Of a stretch of 64,000 nt of DNA, positions 53,190 to 63,822 are shown piece by piece (positions within the stretch are counted from its first letter, which is position 1; each line of letters starts with the position of its first letter). A program made the position numbers and the translations under genes. The notes under the pieces are model-generated. The model saw only the letters and a program-made list of their open reading frames with translations. It was not told where the DNA came from and made no database searches. The stretch is from Nakaseomyces glabratus (taxonomy: Eukaryota; Ascomycota; Saccharomycetes; Saccharomycetales; Saccharomycetaceae). Where the stretch lies: contig NC_088956.1 of assembly GCF_010111755.1 (NCBI RefSeq), positions 310,001-374,000 on the forward strand, read 5' to 3'.

Positions 53190-53715
53190 TTGAATAAACT
53201 AATGGCGTGATTCTGTCCTGCTTCCTAACTAGAAAAGATCTTTTGATAGTAATAGCTTTCTTTTTATTATTTCCTGATTTAATGTAGCCTTTTCATTCTA
53301 CAGGGGTTCAAAGGACCTTATCTCAATTGAAGCTTTGTGAGACTTATTTGATGGTCATGAAATAGTTTGGATATTGATAACTTGTTTCCATTAAACGATG
53401 ATGGAACTTCGTTTTGGGGTGCTGTCAGATTATCGGTCTCGGTTTCCCTATCATGTCATTAAATTGTGGATTACTAAGAGACCATCTTATATAAATTTGG
53501 GTTACCTAAACGTAAAAATGCTTAAAATTGAAATAAAAATTATTTAATCAAGTTCAGTAAACTATAAGTCTAAATTTTATAAAAAAGAATGTTAGAAAAT
53601 ATCAGAAGTCAAAAAGGGTTGTCAAACAAGAAATAAAATGAATAAGTAAAAAGGTAATGTGCAATTTAAAAAAAAGTCATCTAGTAGTGCCTCATGAGCA
53701 AAGCAAACAGAATGC
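53190..53715. promoter_or_regulatory. RCE1 promoter / BUL1 3' region
   Basis: The 526 AT-rich bases contain no supported gene. A TTATATAAATTTGGG box (about 53486-53500) is a possible TATA region, roughly 300 bases upstream of RCE1. Confidence 0.35.
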
Positions 53716-56514
53716 TCATGCCTCTATCTTTCTCACGGACACAGGAATGTCAAGGTTAACTGATCCAACGTGATTATCAAATTTGATAGTAACACGTACA
53801 CAGTAAAATCTACAACACAGACAACTTTCGAAACTCGGAACTATTGTTTCTCTCAGTTCTGGATTATATTCCAAGTTGACAGTAACATTTCTTTCGTATT
53901 GGGAAGATCCGGTCTGTTCCCATTGATGTATAATCTGCTCTGTAAACTTAGTTAGCTTGCTGCTAGAACCTGAATGTGAAATAGCAGGTGAGGATGAATT
54001 TGCAGAACTGGATTCTGCGTTAGATTTCAATGTATGCATCTGTTTCTTGAAAACATCATTTAGCACCAGGCAATTGACGTTAATGTTGCACAAACTGTCA
54101 ACATCATTGTTAATTTGATTAGTAATAAAATCTGTGAATTTAAGCTCTCTGGGAGTCTGTGAAGTGTTCTCTTTGTTATATAACTCATTCAGCTTCATGT
54201 AATTTTCATTAAAGCGCTTTTCATAGTCTTTGATAGTACCCTGGAATGTCTTGAATGTGGACTTTAGGTTTTGAAGCTTCTCTGAGTTCATTAACATTTC
54301 TGCTGTAAATCTGATAGGAATAGAATTATCAGATTTAGCTGTGACACAGATAAAATCAGTCGTAACAGACTGTATACCTGGTGGGCTATGTGCCGCACTA
54401 TTGTCCGACTGAATACACGTTAGTGATATGTCTAACTGCTTTAGAGGCTCTCTTTCTTCTTCTGGCAAATTTTCTAGAAGTGATAACCAGTTTGTCTGAT
54501 CATCTGGACTTTTAACGTCAAACTTATTTGTCTTTCTAAGCAAAGATGGCGACCAATAGCTTAGACCTTTTCTTGGCACAGCGGCTCTAACTAAAATTAA
54601 ACCTGATTTCTCGGCTTTATCATTAGTTCCTGGTGGTGTAGTCGGTGATGGTGCTCTGAAGCCTGAGAATAATCCCTTAGTCAAATGTGAGCCAGACTTA
54701 TTCTTCAATTTATAATTGATCTCTGTTTCTACCATTTCTTCTTTCTTTCTAGGTGCCATTGGGTTATAAGCTGGAGTAAAACCTGGTAACGATACTGCAC
54801 CTTCCATACGATTCTTTACAGTCAATTGTTCCATTTTTCTATTAATTATTTCTTCGGAGTCCAATTTTGTGGATGGGTCAATTGTTCCACTGATATCTGT
54901 ACCTAAGATATCACCAGGCAGAATGGCTTCATTTTTGGATAGTCTTTTAAATACTTTTTTTAACGCATCTAATCTCTCTTGAATCAGCCTTATTAAATCG
55001 TTTAATTGATCCATGGATTTTCTTTCACCAATCAGATTAGAAGAAAAACCAAATGGAATGACTCTCAAATTGTATTCTTTTTCCTTCATTATATTTAGTT
55101 TTTGAGTCTTTTGATCCTTTCCTACAATTCTTGCATCAATTGTATAATTAATTGATAGATGATCATCAACCATATCGTATGTTAAAATCGGAGAGCCCTT
55201 TGTACCCAAATGACCACACCCTAGAACATGGTTTACCTTAATAACAGAATACTTGCAATTGTTACGGTACTTATCGATACCAAAACTTGGAGGAAGTAGG
55301 CAGTGCGCATAGTGTTCTTGCTTACAAGTGACATCGAGCAGCTGTGTGGGAAGCTTGAACATGAAGAATTTCTTATATTTTTTTCCAGGTTCCAGGATTC
55401 TATTGTTATTCAACCCAATGATAGAATTATCGTAATCTACACCACCATATTCTATTTCAATACCTGAGCTGACTTCGATGGACGAATACGACCAACTTGC
55501 ACTTAGATCTACCATTCTCAAAAATCTCTTTAGAGTTCTCTTACCTTTCTGCTTATCTATAACTGAAGTGTAAGCTTCCAAAGTGACGTAAAACATCTCA
55601 AACTGCAATGGTTGGCTTGACTTGTTTTCTATGGTGCAGTAACCGTGCACCAGGTCCCCCGATGTGTACTCCTTTAGTATTGACTCTTCTTCCGGTTTCT
55701 GATTTGGGGATGGCGCATGCTTAGTGATCTTAATACTTATCTCAACGGGCGTCGATAGTTTTGGCAACGTGTACAGCTTATCGACAAAGACGCACTTTGC
55801 ATCGTTTAGATCGTCCTGAATCGGGTTGATCAAGTCCACGCTGCTTCTCGAATGAACGCCCGACAAAGTCGAGTTGATGTTGTGGTGCTCTGTTCTCAGT
55901 GGTTGTAAGTTATTCAGCGCTCTGGAGTCGATAGGGTCGTTATCTGCCAGCAACGTCTGGTTTCTGTCGATGTCGTAAGAAACTTGCGATGAGTCACCAT
56001 TGACCGCCGGGTTAGGCCTGCCAAAAGTGGAGCTCTGCGACTCAATCTCCTGGTAAGTCGGTGGGAAGTCGTGTCTATCTGGGTCGACATTACCCTGTGG
56101 TATATGTCTATGGAGCGTGTTGTACATCTCGAACGATGGCAACACATCCACTACCCGACTCTCGCTGTTCCGTTTCAGCAAATTGGGCTTGTTAGGAGGC
56201 ACACTGGCCGCCATACGCGACAAAGACGCCGAGGAGTTCGGCGTCGTAAGAGAGAAAGGCTGCACTGTGGCCGGCCTCCTCTCCACTGAGCTCGATGCCG
56301 GCCTTCTAACCGGCGACAAGTTCTTCAGAGGCGTGTGAGAAACGTTCAGCCCAGAGGCAGGGTGCTCCCGCCTCAACCGCCGTATACTCGACGTAGACGC
56401 ACTCCTGAGCCACGAGCTGGGTGACGACAGCGCCGGCGACTGCTGCTTCTTCCGTCCACGCTCGCGCTCCATGATCCCACTCCCGCTCTTGGTAGGCGTG
56501 CCTATATGCGACAT
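53716..56514 (-). CDS. BUL1: Rsp5 ubiquitin ligase adaptor Bul1 (alpha-arrestin-like)
   Basis: 932 residues (S. cerevisiae YMR275C 976). The PPTY motif in DFPPTYQEIES (about residue 151) is the PPxY site that binds WW domains of Rsp5. Downstream is an arrestin-like fold (VEISIKITKHAPSP, VHGYCTIENKSSQPLQFEMF, LEPGKKYKKFFMFKLP). The C-terminus matches the Bul1 C domain (NLEYNPELRETIVPSFESC...VSVRKIEA). Bul1/2 direct ubiquitylation of permeases such as Gap1 and of other cargo. BUL2 is an ohnologue. It closes the YMR block. Confidence 0.93.
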   Translation of the reverse strand: MSHIGTPTKSGSGIMERERGRKKQQSPALSSPSSWLRSASTSSIRRLRREHPASGLNVSHTPLKNLSPVRRPASSSVERRPATVQPFSLTTPNSSASLSRMAASVPPNKPNLLKRNSESRVVDVLPSFEMYNTLHRHIPQGNVDPDRHDFPPTYQEIESQSSTFGRPNPAVNGDSSQVSYDIDRNQTLLADNDPIDSRALNNLQPLRTEHHNINSTLSGVHSRSSVDLINPIQDDLNDAKCVFVDKLYTLPKLSTPVEISIKITKHAPSPNQKPEEESILKEYTSGDLVHGYCTIENKSSQPLQFEMFYVTLEAYTSVIDKQKGKRTLKRFLRMVDLSASWSYSSIEVSSGIEIEYGGVDYDNSIIGLNNNRILEPGKKYKKFFMFKLPTQLLDVTCKQEHYAHCLLPPSFGIDKYRNNCKYSVIKVNHVLGCGHLGTKGSPILTYDMVDDHLSINYTIDARIVGKDQKTQKLNIMKEKEYNLRVIPFGFSSNLIGERKSMDQLNDLIRLIQERLDALKKVFKRLSKNEAILPGDILGTDISGTIDPSTKLDSEEIINRKMEQLTVKNRMEGAVSLPGFTPAYNPMAPRKKEEMVETEINYKLKNKSGSHLTKGLFSGFRAPSPTTPPGTNDKAEKSGLILVRAAVPRKGLSYWSPSLLRKTNKFDVKSPDDQTNWLSLLENLPEEEREPLKQLDISLTCIQSDNSAAHSPPGIQSVTTDFICVTAKSDNSIPIRFTAEMLMNSEKLQNLKSTFKTFQGTIKDYEKRFNENYMKLNELYNKENTSQTPRELKFTDFITNQINNDVDSLCNINVNCLVLNDVFKKQMHTLKSNAESSSANSSSPAISHSGSSSKLTKFTEQIIHQWEQTGSSQYERNVTVNLEYNPELRETIVPSFESCLCCRFYCVRVTIKFDNHVGSVNLDIPVSVRKIEA

Positions 56515-57072
56515 TTAGAAAGACACAATTACCAATACTGCACTGCCAAGCCAACCCTTCTGATAGCCACTGGGTGTACCGGATAGCAAGCTTTAATATT
56601 CTAAAATTCCTGCGAAAGCTCATTCCTGCGAAAGCTCATTCCTCGAGAGCTGATTCCTGCCAGCGAGTTTGGGCCCTCCGAGAGAGAGCATCTTCAGACG
56701 AACAATCCCCCCACGGACTTATCTAAGCTGATCAGCAAGCTTTTGACACATTTTCTCGCTGGGTGGGGATCCTAGGTATAGAGCTATCACGTGTAGACAT
56801 ATATAGTACTATTACTTGTATATATATATGTATATGTGTATGTCTGTGCTTCAATCAAGGCTAGGTAGGACGGGTGCTGATACAGCTGTAGTTTTGCTTC
56901 TCTTTGCAGCTGTGAACGTATCGAGGTGGTAACATATCGAGAGCCAAAGTGCGATGAGCGATGACAACTGAAAAATCGATGCCAAGCTAGATGGATAAGA
57001 AGGAGGGTTGCTTGGGAGGATAATAGTGTTTCCGAGATGGAGGGATAAGCACTAGAACGGTAATTTTTTGGG
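56515..57072. promoter_or_regulatory. Divergent promoter BUL1 / GON7, with short tandem repeat
   Basis: The 558 bases separate divergent genes and mark a synteny breakpoint. Two perfect 16-bp repeats and degenerate copies occur at 56606-56661. An E-box TATCACGTGTAG lies at about 56786-56797. No gene was seen. Confidence 0.5.
56606..56661. repeat. 16-bp tandem repeat in BUL1 upstream region
   Basis: ATTCCTGCGAAAGCTC occurs twice in tandem (56606-56621, 56622-56637). A diverged 15-bp copy (56638-56652) and a partial one (from 56653) follow. The array begins about 90 bases upstream of the BUL1 start codon, so it may lie in the leader or core promoter. Confidence 0.85.
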
Positions 57073-57411
57073 ATGGAGCTGTGTGCAGAGTATGTGTCTC
57101 CCGACCAGCGGAGGAGTTTTGTTGCTGGTCCGCACGGGACCACTGATGGTGTTACCACTGGGCCCAGTGCGTATGTGCTGAATGCTGGGCAAGTTGACAG
57201 GGACAGACCTGCGGAGGCCAGGAGCGTGGCTGGGAAGGTTACCTATCTCGGGCAGCTGAGGAACCAGCTTACCGGGCTGCAGGACGATATCAACGAGTAC
57301 TTGACGCTGCGGATGGAGGCTGCGAAGTCGAAGAAGCTGAAGACCGCGGATGAGCAGAGGATCGAGAAAGAGATAAACACACTGCTGGACGGAGGAGACG
57401 ACGAGGAGTAA
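57073..57411 (+). CDS. GON7: KEOPS/EKC complex subunit Gon7
   Basis: 112 residues (S. cerevisiae YJL184W 123). The sequence TTGPSAYVLNAGQVDRDRP corresponds to yeast TTGPSDHVLNAGQIDRDKP. LTGLQDDINEYLT also matches, and the acidic end (NTLLDGGDDEE) matches NQLLDGGD. Gon7 is a small, largely disordered fungal subunit that stabilises Kae1 in the complex making t6A37 of ANN-decoding tRNAs. Its S. cerevisiae neighbours are not beside it here, so it marks a rearrangement. Confidence 0.95.
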   Translation: MELCAEYVSPDQRRSFVAGPHGTTDGVTTGPSAYVLNAGQVDRDRPAEARSVAGKVTYLGQLRNQLTGLQDDINEYLTLRMEAAKSKKLKTADEQRIEKEINTLLDGGDDEE

Positions 57412-58159
57412 TCCCCTGCCGGAGGTGAAATGCGTCCCAAACACGTTGATCATGCGGTGACCAATGGTGCCCAAAGGTGCGCAAAGGCAGCGCTGTTTAG
57501 CCTGGCCTTGCAGCAGTAACCTATGCAGCTACTACTAAAATAACAAGAATTAGAGCAATTTCATGACTACGAGAACAAACACAAGTATAAACACAAGTAT
57601 AAACACAAGCACAACTAACAGGTCCAACTACAAGTACATACATCCATTACATATGGCTCCACGCCGCTCGACAGCGCGCTCGGTGGGATACACGTGAGTG
57701 CACCACCACAACCACCACCAACAACTCGACACCAGCTAGCTGGGCGTATATACCATGTATAGACCTGGGATACATAGATAATATAGTATACACGTGACCA
57801 CTTACTGTTCCGAGTCCTGGCCACAAGCAGCGTTTGTCGTACTAAAAAATTTTTCGTCTTTCGCTTAGGGTCCATCGACCTTTCTTCTAAGTGGAAAGCT
57901 AAATGCTTTATAAGTAAAAATGGCTTGCAAATACAAGAGTTCCCACTTGAGAGCCTATAGCAGGTACTGTCTAACTATTGTTGTGGCTCAGCGGCTAGAA
58001 GTATTGTTTCTCTTTTTCTCACTTTCCCCGCAACTCTACGCGTTCTTTCCATAGTTGAACTTTGCGTAGCTCATCCCGAATACTAGAAACTGTATAGCTG
58101 TACTGGACAATTCTATTCAGGTGAATTATCTTAGTTAGGGACTTTGGATTCGAGGCAAG
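57412..58159. promoter_or_regulatory. GON7 3' region and MEX67 promoter
   Basis: The 748 bases have no supported gene. A 12-bp repeat of the form ACAAGTATAAAC occurs about 57581-57610 and a CACCAC-type repeat at about 57701-57723. A 86-codon minus-strand frame (57615-57875) was rejected as a chance ORF. Confidence 0.4.
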
Positions 58160-59932
58160 ATGATGATGGCTCACAATGTAAACAATATAAACACCATGGC
58201 CCAGCAGCAAATGAATGATAATAGGGTCAGGGTTTCTGTGAGAGGGTGGCAGAAGGGTACTGTACAGGATCTACTGAATTTTGTGAGTAAAAATACACGT
58301 ATATCAATCCAGGACGCTAACGTGGAAGGCCCGCTGCTCATAGGGTATGTGAATACGCGAGACGATGCCAACAGGCTGTTGAAATGGAATGGTGCCAGGT
58401 TCGCGGGCAGCAGTTTGAAGTTTGAAATCCTCGATCAAGGCGGGTCTACTTCCAATACGGTGGTATTTCTAAGAAGCTGCCTGTTCAAGAGATATGACGC
58501 ACAGAACAAAATGCTAAACTTGAGTGCACTACATTCCGATCCCGAACTTGTCTCTAAGGGTCTATTTTCTTCTCTATCCACACAATCCAAGCTATTTGCA
58601 GCCATGTTGAAACTGGCTTCGAAGGAACCACAACTTATAGTCGAAAGTGTAAATTTGTCTGATAATCAATTCAAAGATGTTACCGCTGTAACGACACTAG
58701 CACAAACATTTCCTAAGCTGAAAAACCTATGTCTCGCCAACAACCAGATATCCAAATTTAGATCGTTGGAAATATGGAAGAACAAATTCAGAGAGCTAAG
58801 AGAACTTTTAATGACCAACAATCCTATTGTCAATGAGAATTTATACAGAACTGAAATGATAAGGCTCTTCCCAAAACTGGTCATCCTAGATAATGTGGTT
58901 GTGAGAGATACCGCCAAATTAGATTCAATTTACAATTTACCAGTGAAAATTCAGCAATTCTTCTTCGAGAGCAATGACTTGGGTCCATCATCCACAGATT
59001 TTGTGACAAATTTCTTGAATGTATGGGATGGGGATAGAAGCCAATTGCTTGGCTTATACACTCCTCAATCACAGTTTTCTATTTCCGTCGATTCAACCAT
59101 TCCTCCAACTACGGTTAGGGATGCCGATACTGCGCCATCTTTTGGCCATTATCTATCGCAGTCACGTAATATTTGTAAGCTTTCCAGCGATAAATCAATC
59201 AAACAAAGATTAGCTATGGGACCAGAAGCTATAAATGAGCTATTTAAAACAATACCAAAGACCAAGCACCATCTCCAGGACAGAGCACATGATTATTCCA
59301 TGGAAGCCCTTGCATTCCCTGCTCTAAATGGTTTTGTCATCACACTACATGGCTTTTTTGAAGAAACTGGTAAACCTGAGAGTGATAAAAAGGGAAATCA
59401 AACCAATTCCAAACATAGACGTTACAACCATGGTCATAGTGCGCCAAGTTCCTTCAAACTGGGAACAAAATCATTTGATAGAACATGGATTATTATTCCA
59501 ATGAACAATACAGTAATTGTTGCATCTGATATGCTGACAATAAGAGCATACTCTTGCGGAGCCTGGATTCCAGACGAACAGATAACTCCTCCAGTAAATA
59601 GCAATGTGGGTCAAACTCCTCCACCCGTCAATAATGGTCAACCTCCAGTCATATCTTCTGTGAACGCCACACCTTTAGGAGTACATCATATGCCTCAACA
59701 GCCTCAACAGCCAATCCAGCTTGCTCCAACGTTACAATTACCTCCTGATGTCCAGATGAATATGAACAACATACAACTAGAACTACTCAACAAGCTACAC
59801 CTAGAAACTAAATTGAACGCCGAATATACTTACATGTTGGCCGAACAGAGTGGTTGGAATTATGAAAATGCTGTGAAGAGCTTCCAAAGCAGTGTCAATA
59901 ACATCCCAAGGGAAGCATTTGTTCCTTTTTGA
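58160..59932 (+). CDS. MEX67: mRNA export receptor Mex67
   Basis: 590 residues (S. cerevisiae YPL169C 599). The domains are in NXF1 order: RNA-binding RRM-like (about 22-105), leucine-rich repeats (about 150-265, KNLCLANNQISKFRSLEIW), NTF2-like domain (about 275-480, VKIQQFFFESNDLGPSSTDF; FVITLHGFFEETGKP) that pairs with Mtr2, and a C-terminal UBA-like domain (about 535-590, LHLETKLNAEYTYMLAEQSG) that binds FG nucleoporins. It carries mRNPs and pre-60S particles through nuclear pores. Three methionines open the frame; the third could also serve. Strong identity throughout. Confidence 0.97.
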   Translation: MMMAHNVNNINTMAQQQMNDNRVRVSVRGWQKGTVQDLLNFVSKNTRISIQDANVEGPLLIGYVNTRDDANRLLKWNGARFAGSSLKFEILDQGGSTSNTVVFLRSCLFKRYDAQNKMLNLSALHSDPELVSKGLFSSLSTQSKLFAAMLKLASKEPQLIVESVNLSDNQFKDVTAVTTLAQTFPKLKNLCLANNQISKFRSLEIWKNKFRELRELLMTNNPIVNENLYRTEMIRLFPKLVILDNVVVRDTAKLDSIYNLPVKIQQFFFESNDLGPSSTDFVTNFLNVWDGDRSQLLGLYTPQSQFSISVDSTIPPTTVRDADTAPSFGHYLSQSRNICKLSSDKSIKQRLAMGPEAINELFKTIPKTKHHLQDRAHDYSMEALAFPALNGFVITLHGFFEETGKPESDKKGNQTNSKHRRYNHGHSAPSSFKLGTKSFDRTWIIIPMNNTVIVASDMLTIRAYSCGAWIPDEQITPPVNSNVGQTPPPVNNGQPPVISSVNATPLGVHHMPQQPQQPIQLAPTLQLPPDVQMNMNNIQLELLNKLHLETKLNAEYTYMLAEQSGWNYENAVKSFQSSVNNIPREAFVPF

Positions 59933-60312
59933 TATTGACATTACCACTCACAAGTTTATTCCAGGCTTAGGTTATAATATATAGATACAAAACTATAATT
60001 ATGTAACAACTACCATAACATGCATTGATTTGTAGTCAGTATTGAAATAGGCTGAACTACACCATATAATATTAAGTATTTCATTCATTCTTTAATCGAA
60101 TTAGGTATATGCAATTATGATAGCGCTTCAAAGACTCTTGTGATGCCTACTTCTATTCAGAAATAATTTTTTAACGTAAATTACTGTATATTCTATAACC
60201 GATTTAATATATATTCATAAAAACTAAAAACAAACAATTCAGCAGGTAATATTTCCTAGACTATTTCCATGCAGAGTCACCTCAACAACTTGGGAGATAT
60301 GTATCACTCTTA
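59933..60312. terminator. AT-rich convergent 3' region between MEX67 and DAP1
   Basis: The 380 bases lie between convergent stop codons. TATATA-type elements (for example 59978-59983 and 60208-60213) fit 3'-end processing for both genes. No gene was seen. Confidence 0.45.
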
Positions 60313-60771
60313 CTAAACATTGACACCTGGCTCAGCTTCCAAAGTTCCTACAACAGGATATTTATTGGCAAAGTGCTGTTCCCATTCATTCAGCGAATCA
60401 ATCTGCTGAGGAGTGAGATCTTTCAGATCATCCATTGGCTTATCCCAGTCAGGTACTACTTCCATTTCAAAAGAGTTAAGCGCAAGACCACGAGAGGCAT
60501 CATGACCTGCAAAATTAGAGTATGGTCCACTAGGGCCATAAAATTGACGACCAGCGGTACAATCATACACTTTTCCTCTAATAGCTATAAAGATCTTTTC
60601 ATCATCATGGCCGTTAAACTTAGACAATGTCCTGGGAGTGAACCTACCTTCAACAATCGGCTCGTTTACGTCCTGTGACGCTTTGGCATTACCACTGCCA
60701 CTATCTGTAATCCCGGTGGGATCTTCGCTAGTTTTGACACCACCAAATAGTAAATTCTTCAAGAAGGACAT
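60313..60771 (-). CDS. DAP1: Heme-binding damage response protein Dap1 (MAPR family)
   Basis: The start is the ATG at 60771 ([13 protein letters not shown]), giving 152 residues, the same as S. cerevisiae YPL170W. The frame continues 24 codons upstream, but the extension has no homology I recognise. The cytochrome b5-like MAPR domain (about 40-145) contains [20 protein letters not shown] and [20 protein letters not shown], with the tyrosines that bind heme in this family. Dap1 stabilises Erg11 and supports ergosterol synthesis and azole and MMS resistance. It neighbours MEX67 as in S. cerevisiae. Confidence 0.95.
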   Translation of the reverse strand: MSFLKNLLFGGVKTSEDPTGITDSGSGNAKASQDVNEPIVEGRFTPRTLSKFNGHDDEKIFIAIRGKVYDCTAGRQFYGPSGPYSNFAGHDASRGLALNSFEMEVVPDWDKPMDDLKDLTPQQIDSLNEWEQHFANKYPVVGTLEAEPGVNV

Positions 60772-61133
60772 CCTAGTTAACCTGTTATCAACTCGGTAAA
60801 AATATAATAATAAATCAATTGCAATATTATCCTTCACCAACAATCCAGGCCTTATTAATCATCTTTTCAGTCAAATTTCAACAATTTTCGGCTTTTTGCA
60901 ATTTAGCAATCACACTTATCCTGATGTCCGATAAGAATATACCATACAATGTCAGCAACGGTTTATAGACAATAAACTACCATTTCTCACTTTGTATAAA
61001 GTATAAGTCGACTAATGGCTTATGTCATTTTTTATATGTGCTAATAGCCTAGAACGTATTGGAGATAGGCGGTCCAATATTAAACATCAAATACTGATAT
61101 ATAAATTATGTAAAAATATGCAAAATTGCTCAA
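60772..61133. promoter_or_regulatory. DAP1 promoter / TRE1 3' region
   Basis: The 362 AT-rich bases contain no supported gene and no sterol regulatory element that I could recognise with confidence. Confidence 0.35.
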
Positions 61134-63401
61134 TCAAGAACTATGGGCAAACATTACCGCAGCGTCGTTCAACACCTTACCAATTAACTTCAAGTGATCG
61201 TTGGCCTCGTCAATTTGCCCGTTGTGAAGAAGATCCTTTAAACCTGGAAGTACCCAACTCTTTTCATCATCGTCTAATTGCGTCCATAATTCAGGTCCCA
61301 GAAACAAATTCCTATAATGTGCTCTACCTGGTACACCTTCCCAGGATACCAAATATCTAGCAACATTCGATACCTGAATATTCCATTGAGTACGATCTAA
61401 ATATATTAACGTAGGTTCAAACCCCCCATCATGCTCAATGACAACAACTTTCCATGCTTCTACTCCCTCTGCCCATTGTTTACCAATGGCCATCCAAGAC
61501 GACATACCAGACATTACATGCATCAAATCCAACCGATTGTCATATCTTTCATTCAATTCCTTCAATGAGGAGAAGATGTATTTGGCAAATTCAGTGATAT
61601 CTAGCGGTATCAAAGGTTTATCTCCTACTTGAAGGACTAGATTCACTAAAAACAAAAGGTTATCATGAATAATACCTTCCTTAGCAGCCTTTTCAAATGA
61701 GTCTTTGAATGCGGAGTAGGTGTCTTCTTTGGTAAATATTGGAGCACTCTTGGTTCGCAATGACTTTGACGTCAAAACTGTGACAGGTACACCTGCGGCT
61801 AGGTAGGGTACCCAATCACCGTAATGATGAACAGAGTGCACATCTAAGTTATATCCTCTTTTAACTTCTTCCTCATTGAAAAGACTAAACAATAAAGGAT
61901 GAGTTTCTATGTTTAATTCCTTTGATGAGTCCCAAACATTGAATTCCGAAATATCTATGATACTATACACGCCATCAATGATCGATTGGTACTTTTCTTT
62001 TATCAATTCAGCGGCGCCAGCACTGTTGAATTCCGAACCACCTATAGAGATAAAATATATGCTGCGCAAAGGTTCCCAGTTAAATTTGTACCTTAATTCC
62101 TGCATTAGTTGAACAAGGGATAATAAAGAGGCAGTACCTGAGTTAGGATAGGCGGCACCGTTATCAATTGAGTTTCTGCTAGCCATTATTATAATCGACC
62201 TGTCAGCTTGCTCGTTACCATTAATTTTCGCAATAATATCGACTATTGGTTGTTCTTCTTTTATGACAGCATCTACTTTCAGACTCGCTGTGACTGAAAC
62301 GCTTTTATCGTTAATAAGTGATAGTAGTTCATTTCCTTGCTTATTTGATATTGGTATTGAAGGAATAGACGGACGTGCTTGTGGAGAGTTAGGATCAGCA
62401 GGATTGCGATCCCAACTTGGTTTCAAGGGGTTACCTAAACCATACTGAGGTAGTGCAACTGATCTCTTCTCCACAATATCGTTGTTATCATTCCAACTAT
62501 TGGATACAAATAGAATACCAGATGCTCCGTATTTTTGAGCTGCCAAAACTTGTTCGCTCACCACATTTCCATATTTCAAGAGCAGTACAAAATTGCTATG
62601 CAAATTACCCCCATTTTTTAGATCCTCAAGTTCTTTTAAAGTACCATAGCCACCGTCAACTAGTCTAGCATCTTTTACCTCTCCGTTCGGCGAAAGGGGA
62701 TTAAAATTGTCTTCAGTCAACTCAAAATTCAAAACTTTTTCACCAACTTTTATGGATAAGTAAGAGGACCCCGGATAATTTACTAATGTTTCGTATTGGT
62801 ACTTTTCCAACAGGGAAATGCCATTATTCTTGAAGGTATCATGAATAAACTCTGACAAAGCCATATCACTCCTGGTTCCCGAAGAATGTGGCATGCTGCT
62901 TAAATATTCCCAGTCCTTTTCAAGTTTCGAGAGATCAACCGATCGCCTTGCGTAGTCTAACAGTATCCTGTGGTCTGAGAATTTACCATTTTCTCCTCTA
63001 GCTTTATTATTCGGAAACAGTCCACTTTTCCATATCATAAAAGCAACTAAAGACATCAGTAGCATATAAATGAACCTACTCAGAATTAGCGGATTACCGA
63101 CTTTGCTCAGGCATAAATCTACTTTCGATGACAACAATCTCCAGTACTCTACCAGGGGGTCCATAACGTTCTCCTGAACAGGCCAAATAACTTTCATATT
63201 GATAGCATCTCTCCATTGTATCATCTTATTTGGAAATGAGACAGAAAAGGGCTCTACATCCTTAAATTCCATTGGTGATATATTGTCATATTCTGGAGGT
63301 TCAGAAGGCAGCATAGCCTCTCTTCCACCGTCTGAAATTGAACCGACCTCAACATCATCACCAGGTAATCTACTATAATCTCTACGACCAGTTCCTACCA
63401 T
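61134..63401 (-). CDS. TRE1: Transferrin receptor-like protein Tre1 (Rsp5/Bsd2 pathway)
   Basis: The start is the ATG at 63401 (MVGTGRRDYSRLPGDD), giving 755 residues (S. cerevisiae YPL176C 783). A PPEY motif (residues 35-38) can bind Rsp5 WW domains. One transmembrane segment lies at about 102-122. A protease-associated domain, an M28 peptidase-like domain (IIIMASRNSIDNGAAYPNSG, DWVPYLAAGVPVTVLTSKS) and a C-terminal transferrin receptor dimerisation domain follow. Tre1/Tre2 with Bsd2 send the metal transporter Smf1 to the vacuole. Divergent pairing with SPT14 identifies the TRE1 locus rather than its ohnologue TRE2. Confidence 0.92.
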   Translation of the reverse strand: MVGTGRRDYSRLPGDDVEVGSISDGGREAMLPSEPPEYDNISPMEFKDVEPFSVSFPNKMIQWRDAINMKVIWPVQENVMDPLVEYWRLLSSKVDLCLSKVGNPLILSRFIYMLLMSLVAFMIWKSGLFPNNKARGENGKFSDHRILLDYARRSVDLSKLEKDWEYLSSMPHSSGTRSDMALSEFIHDTFKNNGISLLEKYQYETLVNYPGSSYLSIKVGEKVLNFELTEDNFNPLSPNGEVKDARLVDGGYGTLKELEDLKNGGNLHSNFVLLLKYGNVVSEQVLAAQKYGASGILFVSNSWNDNNDIVEKRSVALPQYGLGNPLKPSWDRNPADPNSPQARPSIPSIPISNKQGNELLSLINDKSVSVTASLKVDAVIKEEQPIVDIIAKINGNEQADRSIIIMASRNSIDNGAAYPNSGTASLLSLVQLMQELRYKFNWEPLRSIYFISIGGSEFNSAGAAELIKEKYQSIIDGVYSIIDISEFNVWDSSKELNIETHPLLFSLFNEEEVKRGYNLDVHSVHHYGDWVPYLAAGVPVTVLTSKSLRTKSAPIFTKEDTYSAFKDSFEKAAKEGIIHDNLLFLVNLVLQVGDKPLIPLDITEFAKYIFSSLKELNERYDNRLDLMHVMSGMSSWMAIGKQWAEGVEAWKVVVIEHDGGFEPTLIYLDRTQWNIQVSNVARYLVSWEGVPGRAHYRNLFLGPELWTQLDDDEKSWVLPGLKDLLHNGQIDEANDHLKLIGKVLNDAAVMFAHSS

Positions 63402-63822
63402 CTGGATGAAGTGTATATCTAGAATATATTGATTTATCGCCACTAACTTTACTTCCCCTATTAATCTTTCAAAAGACAGTTAATTCAACCAAAAGATGAA
63501 CCAAATGTAACGTAAAGTTTTAACAATCTTCAACAAACAAAAACCACAACTATCCTAACTATAAACACCTATTAACTCTGTTATCAGTACTTGCTTCACC
63601 TTACCAACAGTGGCCATCATTCCTATGTATTGGTCAAGTGTTTTAGAGCTTTATCTGCGGTTTTTCATTCCAATCAGGTGAAAACACTGCTCATCGCGGA
63701 TTTCCTAGCTTTTGCAAAAATGCATAAAATATAGCTGCATTAAGAGAGATGCTACGCCATAATTGACAGATAGGGCACAATTGAGTTAAGATTATTGTCA
63801 GATAGGGACCCTGGCGTTGACG
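63402..63822. promoter_or_regulatory. Divergent promoter TRE1 / SPT14
   Basis: The 421 bases separate the two starts. A direct repeat CAGATAGGG occurs at 63767-63775 and 63799-63807, 32 bases apart and close to the SPT14 start. No gene was seen. Confidence 0.45.

Noticed and set aside
60772..60843. 24-codon N-terminal extension of DAP1
   Set aside because: The shorter start MSFLKN gives exactly the yeast length, and I recognise no homology in the extension.
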